From NCBI GenBank assembly GCA_014871385.1, contig CM026423.1, positions 15,420,467 to 15,484,466 on the forward strand: DNA of 64,000 bases. Direction: 5' to 3'. The DNA is from Ceratodon purpureus (taxonomy: Eukaryota > Streptophyta > Bryopsida > Pseudoditrichales > Ditrichaceae). The notes below the pieces were generated by a model. That model was not told the origin of the DNA, ran no database searches, and was given only the letters and a program-made list of their open reading frames with translations. Positions 48,600-61,868 of this stretch are shown here, piece after piece; the first letter of the stretch is position 1, and the number at the start of each line of letters is the position of its first letter. A program made the translations under genes and the position numbers.

Positions 48600-51045
48600 A
48601 ATTGCTATCTAAACCTAATTCGGAACTCGAACCCTGGCCTGGGGCAATTTGATTCTTTCGAACACCAGCATCTTCCCCGCATAATCCCAGCATGTGCTCT
48701 CACATTTACTCCCCCCCCCTTCTTCATTTCGAATACCGTACCATCACATTCCCGGGTCCGATTGGAGATTGAGGCATTTCTGAGGTTATCAGAACATTTC
48801 CTCCGCCAAACTGAACTTGCATGAAGTCTGTTCTGTCAGGCGATTAACACAGTGGACTGTGGGCAGCCATTTCTAAAGCCTTAGGAATGAGGTTCCCAAA
48901 GAACCGCTGAACCACCTGGTGAGGCGTGGCACTCTCCCGAGGCACTGCCGTTCCATTGCCACTTTCAACACAGTGATTTTGAAGTGGAATTACATTTTTA
49001 ATATTATGTTTTTTTGAAATTTTTTTTTTCCGAACCCTCCACGTCAGTCTTAAATTAGGGGAGAAATGTTCGAATGCCTCAAATTTTCACTTTAAAGCAC
49101 AGAAAAGTTTCGTTTCGCAGAGCTCCCCGAAAACACCGAAACGAAACTTTTTGGCTCTACAAAGTCCCCAAGGGTGTGCTCAGACCCATTTTTGAAACCG
49201 CAATTCACAATTGGGGGGTACAGTGCAGTCAAAAGTGATTTCCGACATTTGTGCACTCTTTTTTGTCCACTTCTTGAAATACCGGTTTTCACTTTGGATC
49301 ACTTGCCGCGACTCGTAAGGCATCGTAAAAGCCTCAGAACGGTTCCAAAATTTCGTACAGTCAAGATAACCGAGTCTATTTTCTATACCCGAAGGCCCTT
49401 CCAACATACCATAAAATTATATGTCACTTTTCTCATTGTTTACAACAATGGCTGAAATTGGCAATGAGCTAACCACTTTTGTGGTACACTTTATTGTGCT
49501 TCCCCCCTCTCATGACATCGAATTTTTATTTTGACAGTTTATTACTCATTTTTGTGAAGCCTTGTCTCGAATTATTTTGACATTGTCCTTCAATCCTACT
49601 TTCATATCATCTTATTGCTCCGATCTTCTAGTTTTCTCACTCGTAGATAGAAAATGCTCGATTTGAGATTAATTGTTTAATTTCTTTTTCTTGATTCACA
49701 AATTTTTAACTTGTTTTCTCATGTTTGAGATTGTTCGTGTTTCAAATTAGTGACATTACCGGACAGTGGGATGATTTCCAGAAGGGGAACTCACCAATGG
49801 TAAATCAGTTGTTTTGACATGACTAGTCACAACATCTCAAGTCTACCTCACAACTGCGGGAACTTCCATAGTGACAACGTCACTAGCTACTCCTCTCTGA
49901 ATCATGGTGATCGATGCCCCTCCCAAAAGCAAAATCCACCATCATTACATCAGCTTCTACATGCGTTGCCCAGCTGCATGGCTATGGTATGTCTTGCACC
50001 TCCCACTCTACCTTGTTTATTTTCGCCACCACCTTCATTTTCTCCCAACCGCCCAACTATTCATTTCCCCATCCGGCTGCTGTTCACACATTCCTGTTTT
50101 CAACTTGCCCTTGGCCATAGCTCTTCAAGAAGCATCCTCCGTCCTCTACTTTGTGGTCTTCATGCAGCTCCCCGACATCGATATCATTTCCTTGGTGACT
50201 CCTACAAAGTACCTTTCTAACCGAATTTTACGGGCCTAAGTACAATTCAGGCTATAGGTTCAATAATTTTGGAGACGCTAGTTAGGAGGCCTACATCAAG
50301 GAGCTCTACACCCGAGTTGTGCAACTTTAGTGGCCGGTGAACGGAGTGATCCCATTCCACTTTGCGGGGGGTCTTATGGCAGAGGCAATGCAAGCAGAAG
50401 TGAATTGGGGTGAATTTGGATTCAAACAATCACATCATCATCAATCTCGTTCTAGTATACCTCGCATCCTGCCGCAATTCTCTCACATATCTGACCCACT
50501 CCAACCGCTCATGAAGATTGTCCTTCAAACCAGATTCCAGGTGATCTGCCCTTTCCTTTCAATTTGTGAGTTTCGTACTTTGATTTATGCATGGGTGCTT
50601 AGGTACATGATATATGCAATTTGCCCACTGTCGGTGCATACCATTAATCATTGTGCGCACGATTTTCTAACAAGTGACCTCGGTTCGTCTCGTTTTTTGC
50701 CCCTCTCAATACTACAGCTAGAGTGATTACACCGGGAGTGGCATGCATAGTATTAGATGGCAACTATAATTTTCCATTATGGCACTGATTTGTGAAATGT
50801 GCATTGATATTGACTACTCATACAATTCCTTGCTCTGTATCGGATTGTAAACATGTGTCCCATAAATTATAATATGAAGAAGATTGTTATCCCTGACCTC
50901 GTCCTATTTATGTAGATCAAATTGTGAGATTTTGTTCTTGCCATGTTTCTCTAAACCCTCGTTGTTCTAATGGATGTAGATTGCCATATCCCAACATATC
51001 TCGTAGGAGCCCATTTCCCCACCAAATTCTCCACTGATCAATTCA
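48600..51045. other. Long stretch without a supported gene
   Basis: Moderately AT-rich sequence with only short ORFs in competing frames (for example 49819-50239). No splice-bounded exon or known domain was recognised. Confidence 0.4.
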
Positions 51046-51523
51046 GTGGCGCCTCCAATCGAAGGACTGGTCCCTTCCAACGCCCCAACTCCGACATTGT
51101 CTCCACCGACCCAGGCTCGCTATTTCGAAGGCCATGTAAACACCGTAAGCGCATCTACTCCAGCCAAATACAAGACATGGGAGCCATCCGCCAAGCGTCA
51201 CATATTCCCACAAGAAGTCTTGAACTTGAGCAGGTCAATTTTTTTGGCCGGTGTTATTCCCAGGCTGTATGTACTCCGCAAAGGAATCCTACAGCTAGTT
51301 CAGTCTCATCAGATGAGTCTTAAGGAAACACACCACGGAGCCTTTGCTGGAGTTCACACCGCCAAAGAGCGTCTGCAGGAGGAGAAAGACTGACTGAGAT
51401 TCATAGAGAGGAAGATGAGGGAAATGGTAGCGAGTTACGATTGGGCTTCAAAAGAATACGAGAGGGCGAGGGCGGTACTCACGGCAGCACGAGATGACAG
51501 AGATGCACCTTCAAATGTATAAG
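51046..51523 (+). pseudogene. Degenerate ORF with one in-frame stop
   Basis: An open frame (KTWEPSAKRHIFPQEVLN ... TAKERLQEEKD) meets a TGA at 51391-51393 and then continues in the same frame with charged, helical sequence (LRFIERKMREMVASYD, KEYERARAVLTAARDDRD) to a stop near 51523. There is no ATG at the start. It looks like the remains of a coiled-coil or transposon-encoded protein; no family is assigned. Confidence 0.3.
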
Positions 51524-52761
51524 AAAAAAACAAGAAAAAAAATTATTTCAAGAACTGTGAAGCATTGGTTAAACCATGGATTGACAACCTCAACAATGCT
51601 CAAGGGTGACTTGCGGCGTGGGAGTTTAAGAATACGGGACAAATTGCCACGGTTGGGAAGCTCACGGATGAAGCTCACACCCCAGAAGTGAATTGTCGAA
51701 GGACTTGCAAAATGATTGATAAAGACATCGCACATCTTGTGGCGGTGTCAGAATTCCTTGAGCGCGCTAGGACTTGAAGCCGTTTACGTAGCACACGGTG
51801 ATCCAGAACTCCGATATAGTATTTCAACGAGATGGTCGATAAGTCATGAGGGAGAGCATGACAGATTGGGTATCATGTAGGCAGTAGTATTCCCCTTTTT
51901 TTGCATGTCGAGATGTAGCACAAATGAACCATTTGATGCACGGGGATTTCAAGTTTGTTTTTGCAGAGTTAGAGGTCCTTAATCGGCCAATATTTAGTAC
52001 ATTCACAATCACATTTTGAGTTTGACGTTCTCAATCAATTGAGATCAAACTTGTCATCTTCGAGGATAAGTAGACTATGAACACGCAAACTAGAAGCTCG
52101 TTATGATATATTCAACATCTGTTGAGAATGTATAGTTTTTGGTGTATATTTATTTGCTAGCTGCCAAGTAAGTCTGCTTGGATAGGTTAGGTACGTTGTC
52201 AAATTGCACACAATCGTCTTCAAGTACTAATACCCTCCCCACACATCAACCCTGATATTTGTCTGTATCAAATTCAAAACACCCTACGCATTGAATTACA
52301 ACCCGGCAGAAAAATAGTAATGCCCGATTTCGCGGACCCAATTCTTCATCCATTTGTCGCACCTCACCTCATTCCTTGAATTAACCCCCTCTCAGTGGTC
52401 ATTTTTCCACCCTCGCTTTGGAATTGGTGGTTGCACCGAAATAATCTCCGATAAACGATACATTACCAAAGCAGCTTGATATAAATGTACTATTCTTGTG
52501 GTCCGATCCGCCGCCCAACACTTGGCTTTCCAAAATTGACATCGAGAAATCAGAGGATAGAGCGGTAAACACCAAAAACTCGCTTCAACCAATTACGTTG
52601 CAAAGCCAGCAATAGATGAACACCAAACAATGTTTTGGTGTTTTAACCTTACTTTTCTTTCATAGTAGACCTCAGCAGCTACTGTCGCGTGCATGCATCT
52701 GAAAACCATTTTTAGTGTTGTTTTTTTATTCTAGTTATGGACGTCGATGTCACTTGAGGTA
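51524..52761. other. No gene seen
   Basis: AT-rich sequence with short unsupported ORFs only, ending at the left inverted repeat of the 1.5 kb element. Confidence 0.45.
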
Positions 52762-54245
52762 TGGTAAATTGTACTATGACCGCCACTTTCCTATGACCGC
52801 CATCCTCAGAAGTGGCATTCCCCATCTATGAACACCCTATTTATGAACGCCCCCCATCTATGAATACCCTAGTGGCAGTCATGGGATATTAGTGGCGACA
52901 CCCTTTAATCCCTAAAGGCCCTTGACACCCGTTTCGAGTCGCAGCAATTCTGGGCAGGCTATTCTAAGGTTCCAAAATTTTATTATTTTCTGAAATTTTT
53001 ACTCTACGTAGCTCTCAACAATAGCTTTTTAATGGCGCAAATTTCAAAGCATTTGGAGTTACAATGCAAAAGTTATGAAATTTAGAAGATTCTGCTCTAA
53101 ATTCGGGCAGCCACTTACCAATCAAAATCTACCATTTTCTGCCCAAGTTGCCCGTCATTCAATAGGGCAGAAAGTGACAAGTCAAATTTTCAAAGGGTGG
53201 GCACTTGCAAAATGATGGGCCCAATATTTTTTCATCCATACACATTTATGACGGTTTTTGTCCAATTGAAAATTTACATCTAACCAACCATTTCCATCTA
53301 AAGAGGTTGCGAATTTTTTCATCCAAATGACAATTATCATCTTGAGCTTAGTTTTCATCAAAAAATCCATTTTCATCCATATAAAATATTTCATTCTATC
53401 TTCATTTTTCATCCTAACTTAATAAATTTCATCCAATATCCATGACGTGGCAGAGGGTCCATCCACAAGACCCCCTCTTACCAAAACTGCCCTTTGAAAT
53501 AAAAGAAAAATATACAATTCACACTTCAAAAAATTCTAGAAATTTGAGATCTGCTTCGATTGCAATAAAAAAATTTGTGGTTCTTTTTCTCATTGACTTC
53601 AACATATCTACCGTTCAGATTTTCAATTGGACATTTTTAGATTACCCCTAACTAGTTTTAATTTTGGTGAATATTAAGCAATTTCAGCACACCTCCTTTC
53701 ACAAAATCAAGGAAGTTTTTGCCTTTTCAAGCCCGTATGAGGCTCAAACTTTGTGGGCTTATACCTAACTTCCATACTTAAAGGAATTGATGATCCTCCA
53801 TTGATCAAATAAGTTTACAAAGTATAGTTTTTGGTCATCAAAACTTTGGTATACTCACGGTGCAGTGTCAAAAAAAACGTTCGCAGTGACTTCAAACGTT
53901 ATAATCTCGCTAATTGTACGGTGGATTATCTTCAAAATTGGTATAAAACTTTTTGGATAAGGTAGGTACAAGATCCTACGGTTTTATATTAAATATTAAG
54001 TGTAAATTTAGAAATAAGTAGTTTTCTATCAATAGGGGTATGTTTTTGGCAATTTTGGCTCCAAGAACACTTAAAGCCTTTAGGGGTTAAAATTCTATAA
54101 CTAATTCATATCATGTCCAAAAATTATGATTCCACCTCTTGTCTTCTTTAAATCTTAAGTTTTATCACTGAAAAATAGTTACAAAATACAACTATATGCC
54201 TAATATTGCTGAATCCTTATGTGGCGGTCATAGGCCAATTCACCA
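52762..54245. mobile_element. Non-coding 1.5 kb element with TIRs and TA flanks
   Basis: The left end TGGTAAATTGTACTATGACC and the right end, read on the other strand, TGGTGAATTGGCCTATGACC are inverted repeats that both continue with GCCAC. The dinucleotide TA flanks each end (52760-52761, 54246-54247), as in mariner-like elements. TATGACCGCC and ATCTATGAACNCCC words are repeated just inside the left end. There is no transposase ORF, so this would be a non-autonomous copy or a related MITE. The TA duplication is short enough to be chance. Confidence 0.5.
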
Positions 54246-55661
54246 TATATCAGGGGGATTTTTCCATTGAGTGGTACTAATGTTAGGAAATTGTTGATAT
54301 TCCGATTGACCTTTAAAATTAATTTTTCAACTTGTACCAGTTCTAGGACCATGTGTATTATTCAATTTCTACTGAGGTGAGAATTTAGGTGATCACTTAC
54401 GGCATTTAAGGTGGAGCCGACCATGTACCCATAACTAATCAGTAGACTTCTCCATTTCCGACCTCCATTTCCAACCACTTACTGTTCAAAATCTTGGGAG
54501 ATCTAGAAGAAAGTATCAAGCATGATTGGTAGAAAGGGAATCAAAGGGAATAAAAGAGAATCTTGTGGGAATATTTTGGTAGTAGCAGAGTGATCAAGTT
54601 TTGGTGTCATGGTGGTCAGTTTTAGGTGTGCCTACATATCGGTTATATGTATTACAAAAAAAATGTTTTTCAAAATTCATAGTAAATAAAATATTGAAGT
54701 AAACATGACATTTAAAGTTGCATTCCTTTTTAAACATATTTCCCCTTCAAGGAAAAATCTCCCTCAATTTATACACCTTCAATCTTAGTGGCAAATCTCT
54801 TAACTGGTCGGTTATAGGTGCCTCCACCTTACATCGGAAAATATTTGAGATGCTGGATGCATATGATTATGTTGTCCTCAAAGATGAGTGCAACACATAT
54901 CCTCCTTTCTCGTTCTTGCTGTGAGGGACTTCGCGAATTTTACTTACGGATCCTACTTTTAAGCAATGTACCATCACCTTTGAATGTAAACCCAATCATA
55001 TCGATGGCAGGATGCGGAGTTGTTTGATCATATCATCAAGGAATACAAGTAAACCTGTAGGGAACACTAGAATAAGGAAAGGCTAAAGGTCTATTCCCAC
55101 TTGGCCTTAGAGGGGGTCTTAGGAGGGGGTGTTATCTCCATTAAAAAGTGTGTGTTACCATCTACATGCTTTAGTAATTACCAATCCTACATGGCTATCC
55201 GCATGGCACACTTTCAAGAGTGGATATTAGTTAATACTTAAGAAGACAAAAGAGCTTTGAAAAATAGTAGGCGATACTTATGGGGCCACCAATATTGGAA
55301 AGATTCTCTAGTTTTCCTCTCATAAGAGTGGTTTTATGTATTGTCCCATTTGGGAGACCATTACATAATCCCCTTCCTATTGATAAGGCCTTTACAAACC
55401 TCATTCATTACACCTTTTCCAAAAAGAAGGCCAAATTGTGAAGTAGTTAAATTCTTAAGCACACTCTTTGCTAAGGCCAAGTGCGAATGGGCCTTAAGCC
55501 GTACCCAAAGCCTAACAATAAGGCAGAGACAATCCCACAGGCCAAAGATCTTAGGTTTCACAATCACCATATTACACGATCAATGGTTTCTAGCACATCT
55601 GCTATTTAGGTATGACCATGAAAGAACAGGCGAGGAGAATACTTCCTTCAATACTTCCTTG
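54246..55661. other. No gene seen
   Basis: AT-rich sequence. Short ORFs at 54.7-55.0 kb overlap one another in two frames with no splice support. The frame open from 55341 onward is treated under rejected items. Confidence 0.4.
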
Positions 55662-55729
55662 TGCATTCCCCCAACATGTGCATTCCCCCAACATGTGCAT
55701 TCCCCCAACATGTGCATTCCCCCAACAGA
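55662..55729 (+). repeat. Four tandem copies of a 17 bp unit
   Basis: The unit GTGCATTCCCCCAACAT is repeated four times, the last slightly changed at its end. Confidence 0.9.
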
Positions 55730-56202
55730 ATTAAAAATTAGGTCAAAAAACATAACAGCAGAGGAATTTGTGAAAAGCCCAAGTACTTCTGTTGAAGCAG
55801 TGGCAGGAATTGACATTGACTCAATCACATTGACAACCGAGACGGTTCTGAAAGTGAGCAGTTCTGCTATGCACTTCCCTGTTGAAATCTCTCATGCAAC
55901 AATTTTTTGGCCTACAAAATTGGCTCATCTTACACATCCGAGGCTCAAACCTCGCCAAAAAGCACACAACTGTTCTCCAAATGCTCCTCAAAATCAAGAA
56001 CGAAACACCGCGACTAAACACCGTCACTTACTGCAACAGCGGACCGGTGCGCTTAAGGGCGCCATTCCTCTCCCGCATCTCCTCGCAAAAGCTCTCCACA
56101 ACCAAAACTCCACGTCCACTCCAACGTCGCTACCCCGGCCGCGGTCCCGCAGTCCCATCAACCAAAGCCTCATCCACCATTGCAACGTCGTGTTGCACGC
56201 AA

Positions 56203-56308
56203 CCGACCAAACCCTACCTCTCAATTTTACAATCCGGGTGGTGCTCGTAATTGGCCGACCAAACCCTACCTCTCAATTTTACAATCCGGGTGGTGCTCGT
56301 AATTGGCA
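56203..56308 (+). repeat. Two tandem copies of a 52 bp unit
   Basis: The block beginning CGACCAAACCCTACCTCTC is duplicated head to tail with a 52 bp period and almost no divergence, so it is a recent duplication. Confidence 0.85.
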
Positions 56309-56335
56309 CGGAAAATTGCTTACCACCAACTGGGA

Positions 56336-56671
56336 TTATTGCCTCGGACTGCGACCCCATGGGATGAACTGGGGGGTGCGTGAGAAAGTGTTGTTGGTGC
56401 TTGGCGATGCGTAGTACGTGCTTGGCGATGCGTACGTGCTTGGCGATGCGTACGTGCTTGGCGATGCGTAGTACGTGCTTGGCGATGCCTGGGATGCGCT
56501 TGGAGTAGCGTGGCTGGAGCGCGACTCCACGAAACCCCCTGCAGCGGTGCTGGAAGTTGATGACGCATTAAAGCTCGATCCAGTCTGGTACCGTGGTGCA
56601 CCCTTGTTGTTCGGTAGCTCGACCCCATTACGCCCCTGCATCGGGCTCATGCCAAATCCTGGTCCAGACAT
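56336..56671 (-). CDS. Small ORF with ASPSTY repeats, 111 residues
   Basis: An ATG at 56671 lies five codons or fewer behind a CTCTTTCAG acceptor, so it may be the start of a last exon. The protein begins MSGPGFGMSPMQGRNG, is Ser/Ala/Thr-rich, and contains four ASPSTY or ASPSTYY units encoded by an 18-21 bp tandem repeat at 56,395-56,490. It ends WGRSPRQ. It lies downstream of the VPS13-like exons on the same strand, but no phase-consistent link was found. It could be a fragment of a disordered protein; the family is not recognised. Confidence 0.35.
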   Translation of the reverse strand: MSGPGFGMSPMQGRNGVELPNNKGAPRYQTGSSFNASSTSSTAAGGFVESRSSHATPSASQASPSTYYASPSTYASPSTYASPSTYYASPSTNNTFSRTPQFIPWGRSPRQ

Positions 56672-56894
56672 TCTCTGAAAAGAGAAAAAAAAATTTAAAA
56701 CAGGCACGACACAGAATCCAAAACATCGATTGAAGTGAATTCCCACCCCAAATTCCACAGGACAATCCAAGGGACATACCTCAGCGCGAGCTACCCCCTC
56801 ACAGGCTTCTCCGATGACACCCTAAGTGATAAGGGGGGCACACCAAAAGTCCAGCAGTGACAAAATCCGTAAACATTCACAAAGTGCTCTCCGA

Positions 56895-56962
56895 TGAAGT
56901 GAAACCCTGAGGTATGAGAGAGACGTGAGAGAGACGTAAAGCGCGTCTCTCTCATACAGGAG
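56895..56962. repeat. Inverted repeat of CGTCTCTCTCAT
   Basis: ATGAGAGAGACG, with a second GAGAGAGACG copy, precedes CGTCTCTCTCAT; together they can form a short hairpin. No gene is assigned to 56.7-57.3 kb. Confidence 0.5.
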
Positions 56963-57299
56963 CCAGTGGATACTCCCACTGAATAAGCGGACCACCCCAA
57001 TTTAGAAGGGGTAGTCGTAAAAAGTGAAGTCATTGGAAAAGTGGGCAGAGTGGGCAGAGTGGGAGCAAGCCACACCCGGATCTGTCTTCTCTCCAATGCT
57101 CTTCCAATTATGTGCTACGAGCCTTTTTGATGAGCCCCTAGTTTTTGGTTGTTTATTTTAAAATCTCTAGAGGGATGCTTGTAGAGTAATTCGGAGCCGC
57201 AGGCCCCATTTCTGAATTCGAAATCACCAAAAATGGTCTGGGGGGCCGAACTGAGAATTTCAGGGTTTTGGAAAAAAAGCCCATCTTAGGTAATAACAC

Positions 57300-60200
57300 C
57301 AAGGTCTGCATACATTAGTTCCATCTTCCCCGCTTTGACGGTAATTTCGTTTTTTGGCTGCAGTTGACTGCCAGCTTTACCTCTAGCCCTACCTGCAATA
57401 AAAAAATTAAAAATCCGTCAGTGATGCAACACAAACCTGAACAATCCAGTACGAGAACTCAAATTCAGGTACTTTCATTCCAGGCCATTCGATCACATGG
57501 ATACGGCATAATATCACAGCCTAATTCCCTCTTTCTATTATAACCCATAGAATCTTTTCGTTGTAGTAGGAAATAAAGAACTTTCATAACCAAGTTTGGG
57601 TGTCATACATTCACAAATTTGTTATTTGAAATGATAAGCTAATCCCAGTAGGATTTTCGTTCAAATTAAACTCTCTTTGCAAACTGCAGAAACTATAATC
57701 TGAAATCACCAAAATCGACACAGTTAACACAGTTCAATAAAAAAGTCCAGCTTCCCTTACCAACATTAAAAGAAGTTAGAGCTTTTTTTAGGTCTCCTTC
57801 AAGATTTAGAGCATCAAAAGATCCCATGCAATCGTCAATAGTATCACCATCCTCAAGTAGCACCACAGCACCATCTCCTTCCTGCTTTGGTCGTCGGCAC
57901 TGAAGTACTAAAAATAGCCCGGTCGCATTACGAACCCGAACCATTGGGGAAACAGTCAGGGATACTCCACCCTGCAGGTTTACACACTTCAGAAAAGAAT
58001 CCTACCACGGAAAACAACCCAAGAAGATGATATGCAAGACTAATTTTCATTATCAAGTCTTTAGACTGCTCCAAAGAAGAAAATGGTATCTGCGGATTGG
58101 TTCTGCAAATCCTAGTATGGACTCAACAAATAAATGACCCCATTGACCAAACAAATGGCCTTTATGTCAGCCTCATATATGCTGAGTAAATAATGTCAAA
58201 ATATGCTTTAAAAAACTAGGCCTAAGTGCCTTACCTGGCTTTGCCGCAAAACATCGACAACCAAGATCGGCCCAGGGCCAACATTCCTCCGCCCTGAAAA
58301 CAGAAACAGAAGAATAATCAGTTTCCCTACAGCTGATATCAATTTCATTTCCACAGGAAAAGTTGGTTGGATTTATACCTTCGCCGAACTGCAGACGAGT
58401 TCGCATTGATACCACACCAGGCTCTGTTAAAGACACCTGGATAGCTGAAGTCTGGCCACCACCCGGCTTTTGCAAATAAACATCGACTGATGACGCCACC
58501 TCAGCAGATGATAAGTCCCGCCGTGAAGTTGTATGCCTACAAACACAGACCACGATCGGAGCAGTCAACAAGCTGAAGGCAGGCCATCACTACGCTTAAG
58601 ATTGACAACATTCATAAACAAAAACAAACAAAGATAGATCATCATTAAAACAAGAGGTTAAAGTCCGATAACTGCTAAGTATATACCATTCTCCTTACAA
58701 TCTTGACAAAATTTCAAGCTATCAATATCCATGAAGAGTAAGAAATAATCAGATGTCCCACAACAACATTCACCCTAGCCTCAATCAATTTTTCCTCATG
58801 TACCGGATGAGAAACGCGTCTGTCTCCCGAGATTCAATAACTCCCTCTTGTCTTGCCTTTCCATGATCAAAACGACATACCTGTCTGGTTCTCTACCTGT
58901 GATAAAAATAAACTCACAATCAGTTGCTGATTATGGTTTGGGCAAGTGTAAAAATATACCTTGGAAAGGAAAAGTAAAACAAGATTTTAAAGTTCTTGAC
59001 TCTTTCCATTAGAATTAACCAAATTTGATTCTGCATTTCCATGAACCAAGAAGAGAGTACCTGGCAACGATTTGCTAGTACTGGAGAATGTCTTAAGGTG
59101 TAAGGGCCAGCAAGGTCAAGTGCTCCTATGAGAAACAGTAATGTATCCAACGATAACTCGCTTATAATTATGTCCACCTGTCCAATACAGCAAATAAACC
59201 ATCAGAATATGAGAAAAAAACGTTTAGATTAAGAAAGTGCTTGTGGCCAGAATAATGTTTCGAACCAGGTTAAAGCTAGTAACAAAATCAGTAACCAGAG
59301 AAAAATTTATATTCCATAAATCCTTAAACACTATCAGTACTCAACAACAGATGCATTCCTAACTTTACTTACAGCAGAGTCAAAATTAGTCAAAACTCTG
59401 AATAGTATATCTAGCAGGGATTAAGCCATAACTCACCAGCAGGCCAGAAGTTCCTGATAAAACAAGCAACTAAAGGGAGTTACTACAAGGCCATCCAAGA
59501 AATACCAATGAGCAGTTTCGGCAAGTACAAACCTTTCGTAGCCGACAGAACAAAGTAACAGGTGTCTTTTTGCTGACAACTCCGGCAATTTGCTTCTCAT
59601 TCCGTGAACGGTATAGTAATTCTATCCCAATGGGATTGATTACAGCTACCCTGCAAGCATATGGCTAATGAGAACTTTGTTCCAACTTAAGCACAATAAG
59701 GACACAGAATCCTGTTCTATTAATCAGACACTACATCGCATGTTTGAGGCTTGTAAAATGGGAAAAGTGAAGATTATATACCAGCAGCTGTTTTGAGCTT
59801 GGAAAAAATCAAAGGATAGACTACATCCAAAGAGCACCCTTGTCTTGCCGGATCCCATTTGTAACACTGCGCCAATATCCTTCACACACAACCTAACGAG
59901 AGGGAGCAAATGCATGCCTCCAGAAGCTTCATGCAACAACGTGAAGGTGAAATCATGTATATCACATGTGACATCTGGGATCACAGTAGCAGCTACAGCA
60001 ATGTCTTTGAGCCGTTGGCTGCTCTCATGTTCGTGACCATGGTCTACTTCCTCTTTATCCCCATGCTCCAATGATACAAGCTTCACGGCCTCAGGCTCCT
60101 CTTTCTCCCGCGCAAGTATCCGAAGCTTGAATGAACTACCCGGTCGCTTAACCAACATTGGGGAACCTTCAACAAGCGATAGGCCGCATTTACTTTTCTG

Positions 60201-60446
60201 GTTGACCAAGTGAAATGCACGGCGGGACATTTGAAATCCAAGCTCTTCACTCCCTTCAGTCTTGTCCTCGGTGCTTTCAATACATTCCCAGAGCTCCCAA
60301 GAGTTGTCGTGCGTAGTAGCAACCTCTGCCAGCCCAGAGCCAGGTTGAAAATGAACTCGAAAAGGCTCACCGTTGCTGTCATTTGCATGAAGAGACAACA
60401 AGGAGAACCACTTTGTTTTTCCATTCTTATTCCTTTGGTATCTCAC
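57300..60446 (-). pseudogene. VPS13/SHRUBBY-like protein, internal segment only
   Basis: Exons 60446-59782, 59650-59533, 59177-59061, 58896-58881, 58536-58379, 58293-58235, 57971-57761 and 57392-57300 carry landmarks of the plant VPS13 family, large bridge proteins that move lipids at membrane contacts. These are ISELSLDTLLFLIGALDLAG, VENQTG, NVGPGPILVVDVL, and SPMVRVRNATGLFLVLQCRR followed by GDTIDDCMGSFDALNLEG. Most junctions agree in phase. The 16-base exon (VENQTG) leaves phase 1 while the next needs phase 2, so one short exon is missing or unseen. The final exon (GRARGKAGSQLQPK...) does not resemble the family sequence I expect there, and no further exons are seen downstream. The N-terminal thousands of residues are also absent upstream in the window. 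It may be a partial copy, or the gene may continue beyond long introns. Confidence 0.7.
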
Positions 60447-61752
60447 CTGCATCAAAAAATTACCTATCCATACTCTAGCTATATGTGCTTCAGCTTTGCT
60501 TTTACTTCATTGAAATAATTGGAGACCAGTACTGCAGCCCCTTGAGGCTCAAAACGTACCTAGGGATCCGCTCTCAAAAAATGTCTGCATCAGATTGGGA
60601 GTGAAAACACACGCCACGTGTAAAAGCACACTGCGAGGCATCGCCAAAGTGCGTAGAATGGCTTCGAAAATGGCTCTTCTTCAGAGCGTCAAAGGGGGAT
60701 GCCAACATACGCCCCGCTCTTTACCGAGGCGATAGGGCCACCCCGGTGCCCTGTGAGAAATCGATCCATCTCGGCTAAGCATTTTACACGATGATAAACG
60801 AGCTTGCTCGTAATAGTCGAATGAGGGTAGACTTGATCGAATTGCCAGAAGCCAACTCTGCAGCCTCCTCCACAATACATTGCATTTGATAGGACCGGTC
60901 GAACGAACTTTGGATAAGGCACCACCAATTCCGGGATGTAGATGCCCATTAGTCGTCATCGTGCAATTGATTCGAGGTAATGAATACATAAAATATAATA
61001 ACGTATAAATAAGCTGCCACCCGCGGGTTATGTTGAGGTGTTGCACAAAGGAAAATGGATCAGACAACAGATCATCTGCAAAAAGAGACGTGGGATGAGA
61101 AACCAGCGAAAAAACAAGCTGAAGAAGCGGTGGGCACTCGGCCCAGTTCAAGAAACCTGCTACCGGTACTTCTTCAAGTAAACAACCATACAAGCCTGCA
61201 TACAAAGCAGCGGCAAACAACAGCTCTTTTAATTCCGAACAAAGGAAACAGGATGACTATGCCATAGAGAGCGTGGGCACTATTAACATCTTTGTAAGTA
61301 AGTCCACACGTTAACCCGGGTATCATGCGAGTATCATGGCGGTTCTCAAGTATCGTTATCACAGTGTGGAAAGTGTGTAGTCTTTATCTGGTACACGAGA
61401 TGTCGACAATGTCGCACCAGGCATAGTAGTGGGCGAGCTAAAGCATTACAGGAAAAACCAAATTGGTTCAATCGAAGATTCTGCTCCGTCACAAAATGAA
61501 GTTCGGTTGAAGTGAGTGGCCTGTCCTACTGTGACCGTTCATCTCAGTCAAAGTTCTAGATTGAAACAAAATAAAAAGCCTTGACACTATTCCAGTTACC
61601 CCCAGGCGCAGGCGCAGGCCAGCCGAGAAGCCCAGGCGCAGCCTCCTGATTTCTGCAAAAACTGGAACTTCAGATCCGAACAGTCAAGTCTTTTTAAGTC
61701 CTATTCACTCAAAGGAACAAGACCATCACTCGAAGGAACTAGGGTCCCTTCA
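60447..61752. other. No supported gene
   Basis: The 60,681-61,220 stretch is open in two minus-strand frames but lacks splice borders fitting the VPS13 exon at 60446. No domain was recognised. Confidence 0.4.
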
Positions 61753-61868
61753 CTCCGGCAAACGCTCAGAAACGTTGTTAACTCCGGCAAACGCTCAGAA
61801 ACGTTGTTAACTCCGGCAAACGCTCAGAAACGTCGTTCACTCCGGCAAACGCTCAGAAACGTAGAAGG
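61753..61868 (+). repeat. Four tandem copies of a 29 bp unit
   Basis: The unit starts CTCCGGCAAACGCTCAGAAA and repeats at 61753, 61782, 61811 and 61840, with the tail varying between TTGTTAA and TCGTTCA. Confidence 0.9.

Noticed and set aside
55341-56414. 357-codon ORF on the + strand
   Set aside because: It runs through the 17 bp and 52 bp tandem repeats, has no recognisable domain and atypical composition, and its 3' end is antisense to a more plausible ORF.
60681-61220. 179-codon minus-strand ORF upstream of the VPS13-like exons
   Set aside because: Two frames are open over the same stretch, no splice border links it to the exon at 60446, and its sequence does not resemble the family clearly.
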